A DNA stretch of 64,000 nucleotides, from assembly GCF_014898815.1 (NCBI RefSeq), contig NW_026515431.1:24827-88826 (forward strand). The letters run 5' to 3'. Each line of letters begins with the position of its first letter. Within the stretch, counting starts at the first letter, position 1. This DNA is from Panonychus citri (lineage: Eukaryota > Arthropoda > Arachnida > Trombidiformes > Tetranychidae). This document shows positions 37,848 to 50,000 of this stretch, piece by piece. The position numbers were made by a program, and so were the translations under genes. The notes under the pieces are model-generated. The model searched no databases, had not been told where the DNA came from, and was given only the letters and a program-made list of their open reading frames with translations.

Positions 37848-38882
37848 TTAAATTATCTGTGAACTTAAGGTTAAATCATTTGTACTTTTATCTTCGTCGA
37901 TTAGTGTTGTTGATTCTTCTCTCATGCTTCCCGTTGTCACGAGAACTTGATTGTTACACCAACCTCTTTTAATACTCCGTCGCTATTAACAATTATCGGA
38001 ATTTGAAATAGATTAGCAGCTATCAAACTTGAATTGTAATGGAGCCGATTCCGTTTGTTTAGATGCTGATGTAAATGATGATGTTGCCAGAGAGTTTGAG
38101 GTTGTCGAAGTGATTAATGGAGTGATTATATTGGATGTTGATGTTGATGAAGTTGATGGTGTCGATGATGTTAATGATGATGTTAACATTGAACCGGTTG
38201 AAGATGAAGTTGAGATTATGTTAATTGTCGTTAAATTGGACACTTATTTGGATTACGACAACCGCGACATTTACATTGATTACAAGCTTTACTTTCAACA
38301 TAACATGGACATCGTTGACCACAACAGGCCAATTTACCAGGATTCAGGTGGCAGGCCACATCGACATCCTCTACGAACCTTACGATTTACCGATGGTGTT
38401 TGATTACTATTGTTATTGGTTAGAGTTGTACTGGTGTTATTATTATTATTATTGTTACTGTTGTTGTTGGTCACTGAATTGTTGGATAATGTTCCGGTTA
38501 ATATTTTATTTAATTGTGTTGAATCTGCTTTGATTATGTTACGATTTAAAGTAAAAGCTTGAGCTGAACCCGCTTTAAGTATGATACCTGTTTTCGTGTT
38601 ATCGTTAATGGCCTCACTAAGGGTTATCGATGGAAGTAAATTACCGACAATATTAATACCATTTCCAATACTGGTGATACTGCTGATTCGATTACCATTA
38701 GTATTTAAATTGTTGTAACTTTTAACATTATTCACAGTTTTAACATTGATACTATTTCTGGTTTCTCCATCGGCAAGGGAATATGAATGATGGGAAGATG
38801 ATGATGATGATGAATTAAGATTAATTTGTAAATGATTTGAAACGTTTCCATGATGATTATTGGTGCCATTGTTGTTGATGTT

Positions 38883-38918
<36 letters not shown>

Positions 38919-39446
38919 GGTTTGTTGTTGTCCAGGATGTTGAGCATTATAATTGTGATGATTGCTGTTGTTGTTGGTGTTGGTGTTGTTATTGTTATGA
39001 CCATTTGTTTGACGATTGAAGCTTCGTAATGGCGGCGGCTCTGAAAAAGTGTATTTATCATGGAAATTGGATCCTTCGTCAAGTAATTGTCTAAATGTGG
39101 TTGGACCATTAAAATTGTTTGGTAACGATGAGTATGAGGCTTGATTTGTTTCGCATACTAGATAACCCCAATTATCAACAATCGATGAGGATAAAATAAA
39201 TGAAGCCAATTGTTTATAACATTGTAAAAGAATTCGAAGTTGAATATTTTCGATAAACTTTGAATGATCTTTACACCAAGAACAGGAAGGTTTAAGTCTC
39301 ATTTTACCTCCAACACAAGATTTACAGACATGATGTTGACAGGATGAGACTGTTGATGACATGGGAACATAAAGTAAATTACCACAGACACAACAGGTTA
39401 ACGATTGTTGCAAGTAGGACATCAAACGATTAATATTGATAACCAT
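37848..39446 (-). CDS. msl-2: MSL2-like RING/CXC protein, copy D (module 4, best preserved)
   Basis: Open for 370 codons from ATG 39446. The RING (CCVCGNLLYVP, CQHHVCKSC, KPSCSWCKD) is followed by the helix LLQCYKQLASFILSS, an Asn-rich linker and the first half of the CXC domain (RRGCRCGL). A deletion-type frameshift there (about 38343-38355) breaks the rest. The frame resumes as VSNLTTINIIS and continues to a TAA at 37848-37850, with further small deletions. In flies MSL2 targets the MSL complex to the X, and in mammals MSL2 keeps selected genes biallelic. The sequence does not say what it does here. Intronless in all four copies. Confidence 0.85.
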
Positions 39447-39457
39447 TCAGTTTCTGT

Positions 39458-39605
39458 TTGATTATTTTAAATGTTCTTAAGAGTGTAAAAGATATTCTTG
39501 CTGGAGATTTTGGTATCTTTGACAATTATAACCTTTGTCACATAAGTACAATCGATTGGGAAGAAATTCTGTCTGAACCAAAAACAACAACCGTTTACAA
39601 TTTTT
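39458..39605 (+). pseudogene. EGFR L-domain fragment F6
   Basis: Same coding segment as F1 and F2, starting 11 bp from the copy D start codon and ending in a CT run. Confidence 0.65.
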
Positions 39606-40205
39606 GCCTCTCTCTCTCTTTCGCATCGTCTTTATCATCTCATCTCATCACCATCATTCTCATTCTCATTCTCTTTTTCTCTCTCTTGCTTTTGGTTTTT
39701 CTTTCGTCATGTTGAGCATTCCATGTTTGTATAATTTCGATACCATTAATAAAATCAAATTTATGTACTTGCATTTTAATCGTACTTTAGCACAACAATC
39801 AAAGGTAAATTGTAATCATCATGGGATTATTTTAATCATTTACTAATTTGATTAACAAATAATTAAGATATTAAAAATTCGTATCTTTGTTTTTCGTAAT
39901 TATAGCTTTTCAATTATTATCCATAAGTTATTAAATGCTCATTCGATTATATTGTCTCTGTAACAGCTTTGTTAAGGTTCTGACTTTATCGATTAAGCAA
40001 TCGTTCAAATTTTTGCTTTAATTTTGTCAATCAAGATCTAAACCAACTATCAATTCATTTTAATTGATAAACAAATCGATTGCAACTATTCAGATTCTAT
40101 TTACTGTAAGTAATAATTTTGTAATTTATATTTTTATAAGACTTATATCTAATTTTTTCTGCTCTTTGATAAGGAAGTGTTGAAGCTAAGTTTTTCGGCT
40201 CCATA
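39606..40205. other. Spacer before the fourth leader exon
   Basis: CT-rich, then AT-rich DNA. Unlike modules 1-3 I cannot align it convincingly with the other leader upstream regions. Confidence 0.4.
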
Positions 40206-40420
40206 ATGGCAACAATCACAATAGTAAGTTGAATTTTTGAATTAAGTTCATTGATATTCGTTTATTATCCAAGTAATGATGGAGATACAACGATAGGTTT
40301 CAGATTATGAAACTTATTCGATCGCCAACCTTTTATGCTACTTCAATTCTTCTGATTCTAATCAATTTGCTTAGTGGAAAAATATCAGAAATGTTCTGGA
40401 CACAAGGTCATTGTATTTGA
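40206..40420 (+). CDS. Possible fourth leader exon plus signal-peptide-like exon
   Basis: An 18-nt ATG exon 40206-40223 (MATITI, then GTAAGTT) resembles the other leaders in length, phase and donor. An acceptor (ATAGGTTTCAG) at 40303 opens a 39-codon phase-0 exon ending at TGA 40418-40420. It contains MKLIRSPTFYATSILLILIN, a typical signal-peptide shape (basic start, hydrophobic core, small residues at LLSG). The leader might instead splice to the distant exons at 46642, 54712 or 55254. Weakly supported. Confidence 0.3.
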
Positions 40421-40491
40421 ATGAAAAATTCTATTTGTTTTAGTCTTAATCATCTCATTTATCTTAAATTTGTCTTATTTGATAGACAAAC

Positions 40492-41252
40492 ATGATGCAA
40501 TTATCGATGAAGATACAATTGTTGTACATTATTTCCTGTGTATGTTTTTGTAATTATCTTTGTTGCTACATTTGATTCCATTTTGAGTCTATCTCTTCCA
40601 TTCTCATCTTCTTCATAATCATCATCATTATCATCTCCCTTATCATTTTCTGCCTATGATTCAAGTTCAACATCTTCCACCAAAAAAGGTTAAATATTTA
40701 TTGGTACAATTGGACGAATGTCAGTTCCTTCAAATCGTTAACACCATTACCAAAATTTGAAATCAGTATACCAATTGTACTTATGTCGATGGTAACCAGG
40801 AATTATCTTGGTTGGAAGATGAAAATTTCGATCTTAGCTTTTAAACGAAATACGAGAGGTGACAGGATACGTTTTGATCAGTCAAGTTCATGTTAAAAAG
40901 GTCTCACTTCCCAATTTACAAATCATTCGAGGACGAACTGATTTCAAATTAAATATTCGAGATGAAGAGTTTGCTTCATTGGTTACTCTTTGTAAGATGG
41001 AAAATCTTATTATCATTCGATTGGGAAGAAATTCTGTCTGAACCAAAAACGACAACCGTTTACTTTTTTTCATTCTTTCTCTTTCTCATCATCTTTATCA
41101 TCTCATCTCATCTCATCACCATCATTTGATAATTATTTAGATGGTAAAATAATAATATGATTAAGTTGCATTTACATGATACAATGGAAAGTGTTTAAGT
41201 AATTGTGTTTTCAGAAGCAAAATATAATCAATTATGAGTCTAATCAACAGTT
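40492..41252 (+). pseudogene. EGFR N-terminal exon fragment E5 with duplicated flank
   Basis: Copy of 23578-24346: degraded start (MMQLSMKIQL), TYVDGNQELSWLED, EVTGYVLISQVHVKK, LQIIRGRTDFKLNIRDEEF, KMENL then DWEEIL-type coding in a shifted frame, followed by the same AT-rich flank. Confidence 0.7.
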
Positions 41253-41253
41253 T

Positions 41254-41395
41254 TACTCTTTGTAAGATGAAAATCTTTAATTATCTTCTCTAAGAGATAT
41301 TATTGAAGGAGATGTTGGTTTATATGACAATTATAACCTTTGTCACAATAAGACATTCGATTGGAAAGAAATTCTATCTGAACTAACAATGACAA
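41254..41395 (+). pseudogene. EGFR L-domain fragment E6
   Basis: Encodes TLCKMKIFNYLL and RDIIEGDVGLYDNYNLCHNK, then DWKEILSE, matching the second half of E4. It looks like a separate partial copy joined after E5. Confidence 0.65.
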
Positions 41396-41607
41396 CCTTC
41401 CAAACTCTTTTACGTCTTTCTCTTTTGCACACCTTCTTCATCATCTCATCCCTATCATTATCATTCTCTTCTTTTGTTTCTTCTCTACCTTTCTTTTTCT
41501 GTTTCTCAACCAAGACTATTGGGTTTTTGTTTTCTCTTTTTTGTGTCCACAACATTTCGAGTACGTTTTCAAACGTTTTTCATTAAGCGTAATTAAATTA
41601 GTCAAAA

Positions 41608-42210
41608 AACATAGAACATGAATTTACCTCATTCCCGCCTAAATACATAAAAATCAGTGATAACTTGATAACTATTGATCTGTCACTCATGTTATGTATC
41701 GGCAGATTCAGATAATTTAATTAATTAGAAAAAACATATAAATACATTCCAAAATTCTCCTTCCCATTATCATAAACTTTATCAATTAATTTGAAAAATT
41801 AATTTTTCTCTCAAATCGTTAGCATAATTAAGCCAATATATATTAACATTTTAAACAATAATCCGACGTTATTTAACCTTCTCAATCTACCCAATTACTT
41901 TTGATTCCACAAAAGTTGATAGTTTAACTTCAATCAACATAGAACATGAATTTACCTCATTCCGCCTAAATACATAAAAATCAGTGATAACTTGATAACT
42001 ATTGATCTGTCACTCATGTTATGTATATCGGCAGATTCATAATTAATTAGTCAGAAAACATATAAATACATTCCAAAATTCTCCTTTCCATTATCATAAA
42101 CTTTATCAATTAATTTGTTGAAAATTAATTTTTCTCTCAAATCGTTAGCATAATTAAGCCAATATATATTAACATTTTAAAACAATAATCCGACGTTATT
42201 TAACCTTCTC
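41608..42210. repeat. 330-bp satellite, left block (~1.8 monomers)
   Basis: Same monomer as the long array at 47062-54637, in the same orientation. It breaks off at about 42210 within the segment that elsewhere reads CTTCTCAATCTACCC. Confidence 0.9.
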
Positions 42211-42275
42211 ATTCCATCCAATCATCTCATTATGTCTAATTTTCTCCTTTTATTACAATAAAATTATATCATTGA

Positions 42276-45200
42276 TTGATATCTTACAAGTCGGCTGGTA
42301 GACGGGGTAGACCAAGAAGACAAGCATCATCGAGAAGGACACCTTATTCAAGACAAGAGTCACGTAGGACTAGAAGAAATTACTATGAGCCGTTATCAAA
42401 CGATGATCGAGTTCGTCGCATTATACCGACAATTGCTTGGTGCAAACATTTGTGTCGACTTGCATTCTAATCTTGGTTCAACTGTTAGACGATGCCGTTA
42501 CTGTACTGCTAAACTATTTGTTTTTGAGTGTAATGGTAACGTTACACAGTGCTGCCAGAGTGGTAAGGTAGATGTGCAGAGGACTGAGTTTCCTTCTGAC
42601 TTTCAAAATCTTTTAACCGGTGCAGAGTCTGAATCACGCCACTTCAGAACAAATATTCGGAAATATAACTCTGCATTTTCATTTGTAACTTTTGGTGCGT
42701 CTATCGAAAAGCCAGTTGGTCCCAGTACTTACTTATTCAAAATTTCTGGAGAAACATATCATCTCATCAGTGCCTTGCAATGTACTAACATGGGTGGACA
42801 ATTATTTTTCTTGATACTGAACAAGCAAATAAAATTCGGATGGAGCATAGTGCTAATTTTTCCTTAAATCCTTTTATACTAGAAACAATACACAACTATT
42901 TAGCATCACACAATCGATACGCATTGAGATACCGCCATTTAAATGATGTAAGAACTAGAATAGCGAGGAGCCAGGGTAAAGATTTAGATGATTTTGGTTT
43001 TGAGTTTTTTGACCGTGATGATGGAGATAATAGAACAGAAAATGTTCCATCTTCGTTTGAAATTGCTGCTGTATTTGAGACAACTGATGGTGTACCTCCT
43101 AATAAAAGAAGCTTAAGAGTCTACCCAAAAATGTCCAATGGTTGTAATCATATTTCATATCTAAGTCCTCATCTGGATCCTTTAGCTTATCCTTTATTAT
43201 GGCCAAATGGTGAACCTGGATGGAATACAGAGATGATGCACAATTCCGACAGAGCTACACTGATAAGGAATAGAGTAACAATCAGAGAGTTCAACTGTTC
43301 GAGACTTTTTGAAAGAGATGATTGGTTCAATGCTGTTTTGCATTCAGGAAAACTCACCCAACAAATAATTGTTGATTATTATTGTCGCCATGAAGGTTCA
43401 AGATTGATTGATAAGAAGAAACCAGGATAAGTTGAGAATAGAAACTTACGCTGGTTTATGTGACGTAATAAATTCGAGAGCAGAAACTGAAGGCATACGA
43501 GCAGGAGTGTTGAAAATTTTGCCATCATCTTTTTCTGGAAGTCCTAGAAATATGTTAAATAGATATCAAGATGCAATGGCTATTGTAAGGCAATTTGGTA
43601 AACCAGATTATTTCATTACAATGACATGTAACCCAAAATGGCCTGAAATATTACAGTCTATTAAACCAAATGAACGAGCTGAAGATAGACCTGACATTGT
43701 TGTTCGCATTTTTGCCGGTAAAGTTTCAGAACTTAAGAGACTAATAATGAAAAAACAAATATTTGGCCCTGTTATATCATTGATTCATGTTATTGAGTTT
43801 CAAAAGCGTGGGTTACCTCATGTACATCTTTTACTTAAAGTAGCTGAAAGTCACATTCCTAGAGAACCAGAAAAAATTGATAAAGTTGTATGTGCTGAAA
43901 TTCCATGTCCACAACAACATCCCCTTTTATATTCTTTAGTTAAAGCCCACATGATCCATGGTCCGTGTGGTAAATTCAATGTGAATAGCCAATGTATGAA
44001 AGACAACAAATGTATAAAAAACTTTCCAAAACCATTCCAAGAATCAACTGATACCGATGGTACAGGTTTTCCTCTTTACCGCCGAAGAAACAATGGACGA
44101 TCAATATTATTGAGAAACGGAACTATTGAAGTAAACAACGCATTTGTTGTCCCTTATAATGTTTTTCTTTTACAATATTTTCGTTGTCATATTAATGTTG
44201 AAATTTGTTGCACAGTCCAAGCAACAAAATATTTGCACAAATATTTATACAAAGGTTATGATCAGTCTAACTTCCAATTAACAGAAAATGGTGATCGTAT
44301 TGATTATGATGAGATAGCAAATTTTTTGAAGTCACGTTTTGTTGGATCAACTGAAGCTGCTTACAGACTATTTGCTCTCCCATTGCACTATAATTCTCAT
44401 GCTGTTGAGGATTTACCTGTTCATTTACCCCATGAAAACTTTGTAACATTCTCAGAAGACAATGCACTTGATGTGGCTGCATCTGAGGCAGTCCGAAAAA
44501 CTAAGTTAACTGCCTGGTTTGAACTCAATCGCGAGGAAGAAATTGAGGTACTCTATCATGAGATGCCTATTCATTATTGTTTTAACAAGATGAGTAAAAA
44601 TGGATTTTACGGAAATATAGTTGTAAAACTATTGGTCGATTACAGTTCGTGTCTCCAAGGCAACAAGAACGATACGCATTACGCTTACTTTTATTAAGAG
44701 TCCCATCTGCTAAATCTTTTGAAGATCTCCGAACACATGAAGAAACTGTTTGGCCAACATTCATGGAAGCTGCTCGAGCCCGAGGCTTAGTTGATGACGA
44801 TTCAGAGTGGTGTCGTTGCTTAGACGAAATGTCGAATTTCGCTTTTGCTTCACAACTCAGAGAAACTTTCGCTTATATTTTATTATTTTCGTGTCCAAGT
44901 AATGCTAAAGATTTGTTCGAAAAATTTTCTATCGCTCTATCAGAAGACTTTTGTCGGGATTTCTCTGTCGAAGTAGCCAGGAATAAAGCTCTTATTGCCA
45001 TACAACAAATTTTAGACGTTCATCAAAAGAAGTTAGTTGATTATGGATTACCTACAGTTGATTGTGAAAGAGTGATTTATCCTCAATTCACTGATCCTGA
45101 AAGAATGGCTGCTTCATCTAATTCCGACAGAATTGCTTCCATTGCAAATTCAGAACAGAAACTCATAATTGATCACGTAAAATCAATTGTTTTCGACGTA

Positions 45201-46529
45201 CATGTTGCTGATAGAATAATCTTCATCGATGGTGCTGGGGGTACAGGTAAAACTTTCATTTATAACTGTTTAATTGATTGGATGGTAGGATTAAATGAAA
45301 CTGTAATTCCTGTAGCATGGACTGGAATGGCTGCTACTTTACTCAAAGGAGGGAGAACATCACATTCAAGATTCGGGTTACCACTGACATTTCTTGAAAC
45401 TTCAGTTTCCAAAATCTCTGTTCAATCCAAAGAAGCTGAACTACTGCGAAAAGCTAAGTTATTCATATGGGATGAAGCTTCAATGATACCAGTGAGAGCT
45501 CTGAGTGTTGTCGATAGTTTACTCAGAGATATAATGCAAATTCAATTACCATTTGGTGGGAAAACCTTTGTATTTGGTGGTGATTTCAGGCAAATTTTGC
45601 CAGTAGTTCCAAATGGTGGTAAAATCGAAACAGTCAACAACTGTATCAAAAAATCGCCACTTTGGCAGCATTTTAAAGTCATGAAATTGACCGTTAACAT
45701 GAGAGCTTCAAGAAGCTCACAAGCATTTCGAGACTTACTTCTAAGTATTGGTGATGGAGAATACCCAAATATAAATGGTGTAGTTTTATTGCCAAACGAC
45801 TTGATTATGCCTGAAAATGCAGATATCGTCAAAGAAATTTTTGGAACGAATGTTAATGAAATTATAAAAGACCCTGACTCTTTTTCATCACGATCAATTC
45901 TTTGTCCAAAAAATATACACTGTGATGAAATCAATCATCGAATTCTCAATATGCTTGATGGTCAATCCAAAGTCTATTTTAGCCTAAACACAATCCAAGA
46001 CGACAATAACAATTTAGAGTTTCATTATCCAACGGAATTTTTAGATAATCTACAGATTTCTGGTTTACCTCCGCATAAACTTGAGCTTAAAAACGGTGCA
46101 ATTGTAATGCTTTTGAGAAATCTTAATCTGGATAACGGCTTGACAAATGGGACTAGATTGAGTGTTGTAGAAATGTATGAAAGAAGTTTAAAATGTCGTA
46201 TTCTAACAGGTACTAATTCGGGCAATATTGTATTTTTACCAAAAATCGATTTAATACCGTCAGATACACGATTACCATTTTCATTCAAAAGAAAGCAGTT
46301 TCCAGTTAAGTTAGCATTTGCTGTCACTATCAATAAAGCACAAGGCCAGTCTCTATCCAAAGTTGGTATTTATCTACCATCTCCGGTATTTTCTCATGGA
46401 CAATTATATGTTGCAATGTCTAGAGTATCAGAAGCCAATGATCTCAAAATACGAATAGAAACTTTAACGCAATCTCGGCTACGTAACATAACTAGAAACA
46501 TTGTCTACAAAGAAATTTTGACTAATTGA
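42276..46529 (+). mobile_element. Helitron Rep/helicase coding region
   Basis: Five consecutive frame segments read as one Helitron transposase. In order: an Arg-rich start; the Helitron-like N domain (CRYCTAKLFVFECNGN ... CCQSGKV ... RHFRTNIRKYNSAF); the Rep HUH motif GLPHVHLLL at about 43811-43836; the two-tyrosine motif KYLHKYLYKGYD at about 44229-44264; and a Pif1-like SF1B helicase with Walker A DGAGGTGKT (~45229-45255), Walker B FIWDEASM, GGDFRQILPV, NGTRL, TINKAQGQSL and QLYVAMSRV. It ends at TGA 46527-46529. Frame breaks at about 42806, 43408 and 44598 are each repaired by adding one or two bases. Rolling-circle DNA transposon. I could not identify the 5' TC or 3' hairpin-CTRR ends, so only the coding part is placed. 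The helicase half (44649-46529) is intact. Confidence 0.95.
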
Positions 46530-46641
46530 TTCAATAAACATTTCTTTGAATTTTCTTTCATTTATATAGTACATTTTCATTACGAATTGCTCATTAAAAA
46601 CTGCTTGAAATTAAACGTCTAATACGACATTTTATCAACAG

Positions 46642-46962
46642 GATTCTGAAAGATTACTGTTTTACATCCAAAAGTGGCAACAATTAGCTGCTGATGCAGA
46701 TTTTCTGTACAGCATTGGATCAAGACCGGGTGGATATATTTTATTTGTTCATGAATTCAAAAAACCTATATTTTCTATGGAGGTGATTTCTAACGGTGTG
46801 GTCACTTATGAAAAAGGCGAATGTTATTGGAATATTGGCTTAGTAGGTTCATATTTACAAGGATGCTATGACACTAGAAATGCTAATGAAGCACTTATTG
46901 ACAAAGAAATCAAAACCACTTTATTTGAAATTGTTTTTGAATATCTAGAAAGACAATACTAA
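46642..46962 (+). CDS. Orphan terminal exon 1 (YW family)
   Basis: A phase-0 open exon after TTTATCAACAG, ending TAA, about 106 codons, with no start codon of its own at the left edge. It encodes LLFYIQKWQQLAADADFLYS, then YILFVHEF, EKGECYWNI and EIKTTLFEIVFEYL. It aligns with the exon at 55254-55577: FY, W, LAAD, F, IL-VHE, P, KG, YW, Y and FE are shared in order, and both are related to the module 2 exon. It begins 113 bp after the Helitron stop. The leader it splices from is unknown; the nearest upstream candidate is 40206. Confidence 0.45.
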   Translation, partial: DSERLLFYIQKWQQLAADADFLYSIGSRPGGYILFVHEFKKPIFSMEVISNGVVTYEKGECYWNIGLVGSYLQGCYDTRNANEALIDKEIKTTLFEIVFEYLERQY

Positions 46963-47061
46963 CGATAATACATTGAGATTTCTGGTAAAAGAATAAAAAA
47001 ATTTTGCGTTAATCATCAATTTTACCAATTTGATTGTTGATTCATGTCACAAAAGATTGCA

Positions 47062-50000
47062 GTCAGAAAAACATATAAATATATTCCAAAATTCTCCTTC
47101 CCATTATCATAAACTTTATCAATTAATTTGTTGAAAATTAATTTTTCTCTCAAATCGTTAGCATAATTAAGCCAATATATATTAACATTTAAAACAATAA
47201 TCCGACGTTATTTAACTTCTCAATCTACCCAATTACTTTTGATTCCACAAAAGTTGATAGTTTAACTTCAATCAACATAGAACATGAATTTACCTCATTC
47301 CCGCCTAAATACATAAAAATCAGATAACTTGATAACTATTGATCTGTCACTCATGTTATGTATATCAGCAGATTCAGAGTAATTTAATTAGTCAGAAAAC
47401 ATATAAATACATTCCAAATTCTCCTTCCCATTATCATAAACTTTATCAATTAATTTGTTGAAAATTAATTTTTTTCTCTCAAATCGTTAGCATAATTAAG
47501 CCAATATATATTAACATTTTAAAACAATAATCCGACGTTATTTAACCTTCTCAATCTACCCAATTACTTTTGATTCCACAAAAGTTGATAGTTTAACTTC
47601 AATCAACATAGAACATGAATTTACCTCATTCCCGCCTAAATACATAAAAATCAGTGATAACTTGATAACTATTGATCTGTCACTCATGTTATGTATATCG
47701 GCAGATTCAGAGTAATTTAATTAGTCAGAAAAACATATAAATACATTCCAAAATTCTCCTTCCCATTATCATAAACTTTATCAATTAATTTGTTGAAAAT
47801 TAATTTTTTTCTCTCAAATCGTTAGCATAATTAAGCCAATATATATTAACATTTAAAACAATAATCCGACGTTATTTAACCTTCTCAATCTACCCAATTA
47901 CTTTTGATTCCACAAAGTTGATAGTTTAACTTCAATCAACATAGAACATGAATTTACCTCATTCCCGCCTAAATACATAAAATCAGTGATAACTTGATAA
48001 CTATTGATCTGTCACTCATGTTATGTATATCGGCAGATCAAATAATTTAATTAGTCAGAAAAACATATAAATACATTCCAAAATTCTCCTTCCATTATCA
48101 TAAACTTTATCAATTAATTTGTTGAAAATTAATTTTTCTCTCAAATCGTTAGCATAATTAAGCCAATATATATTAACATTTAAAACAATAATCGACGTTA
48201 TTTAACCTTCTCAATCTACCCAATTACTTTTGATTCCACAAAATTTGATAGTTTAACTTCAATCAACATAGAACATGAATTTACCTCATTCCGCCTAAAT
48301 ACATAAAAATCAGTGATAACTTGATAACTATTGATCTGTCACTCATGTTATGTATATCGGCAGATTCAGAGTAATTTAATTAGTCAGAAAAACATATAAA
48401 TACATTCCAAAATTCTCCTTCCCATTATCATAAACTTTATCAATTAATTTGTTGAAAATTAATTTTTTTCTCTCAAATCGTTAGCATAATTAAGCCAATA
48501 TATAACATTTTAAAACAATAATCCGACGTTATTTAACCTCAATCTACCCAATTACTTTTGATTCCACAAAAGTTGATAGTTTAACTTCAATCAACATAGA
48601 ACATGAATTTACCTCATTCCCGCCTAAATACATAAAAATCAGTGATAACTTGATAACTATTGATCTGTCACTCATGTTATGTATATCGGCAGATTCAAGT
48701 AATTTAATTAGTCAGAAAACATATAAATACATTCAAAATTCTCCTTCCCATTATCATAAACTTTATCAATTAATTTGTTGAAAATTAATTTTTTTCTCAA
48801 AATCGTTAGCATAATTAAGCCAATATATATTAACATTTTAAAACAATAATCCGACGTTATTTAACCTTCTCAATCTACCCAATTACTTTTGATTCCACAA
48901 AAGTTGATAGTTTAACTTCAATCAACATAGAACATGAATTTACATTCCCGCCTAAATACATAAAAATCAGTGATAACTTGATAACTATTGATCTGTCACT
49001 CATGTTATGTATATCGGCAGATTCAGAGTAATTTAATTAGTCAGAAAACATATAAATACATTCCAAAATTCTCCTTCCCATTATCATAAACTTTATCAAT
49101 TAATTTGTTGAAAATTAATTTTTTCTCTCAAATCGTTAGCATAATTAAGCCAATATATATTAACATTTTAAACAATAATCCGACGTTATTTAACCTTCTC
49201 AATCTACCCAATACTTTTGATTCCACAAAAGTTGATAGTTTAACTTCAATCAACATAGAACATGAATTTACCTCATTCCGCCTAAATACATAAAATCAGT
49301 GATAACTTGATAACTATTGATCTGTCACTCATGTTATGTATATCGGCAGATTCAAATAATTTAATTAGTCAGAAAAACATATAAATACATTCCAAAATTC
49401 TCCTTCCCATTATCATAAACTTTATCAATTAATTTGTTGAAAATTAATTTTTTCTCTCAAATCGTTAGCATAATTAAGCCAATATATTAACATTTTAAAA
49501 CAATAATCCGACGTTATTTAACCTTCTCAATCTACCCAATTACTTTTGATTCCACAAAAGTTGATAGTTTAACTTCAATCAACATAGAACATGAATTTAC
49601 CTCATTCCCTAAATACATAAAATCAGTGATAACTTGATAACTATTGATCTGTCACTCATGTTATGTATATCAGCAGATTCAGAAATTTAATTAGTCAAAA
49701 ACATATAAATACATTCCAAAATTCTCCTTCCCATTATCATAAACTTTATCAATTAATTTGTTGAAAATTAATTTTTTCTCTCAAATCGTTAGCATAATTA
49801 AAATATATATTAACATTTTAAAACAATAATCCGACGTTATTTAACCTTCTCAATCTACCCAATTACTTTTGATTCCACAAAGTTGATAGTTTAACTTCAA
49901 TCAACATAGAACATGAATTTACCTCATTCCCGCTAAATACATAAAAATCAGTGATAACTTGATAACTATTGATCTGTCACTCATGTTATGTATATCGGCA

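Larger units (their letters stand above)
37235..39605. repeat. Segmental duplication, right copy (~2.35 kb)
   Basis: Direct-orientation partner of 31889-34240. Differences are mostly short deletions. Confidence 0.85.

Noticed and set aside
42276..46529. Helicase region as a cellular Pif1 gene
   Set aside because: It is preceded in order by the Helitron N domain, the HUH Rep motif and the two-tyrosine motif, so it is the transposon's own helicase.
49105..49293. 62-codon open frame inside the satellite
   Set aside because: It is open only because of local indels in one monomer. The corresponding frame is not kept in neighbouring monomers.
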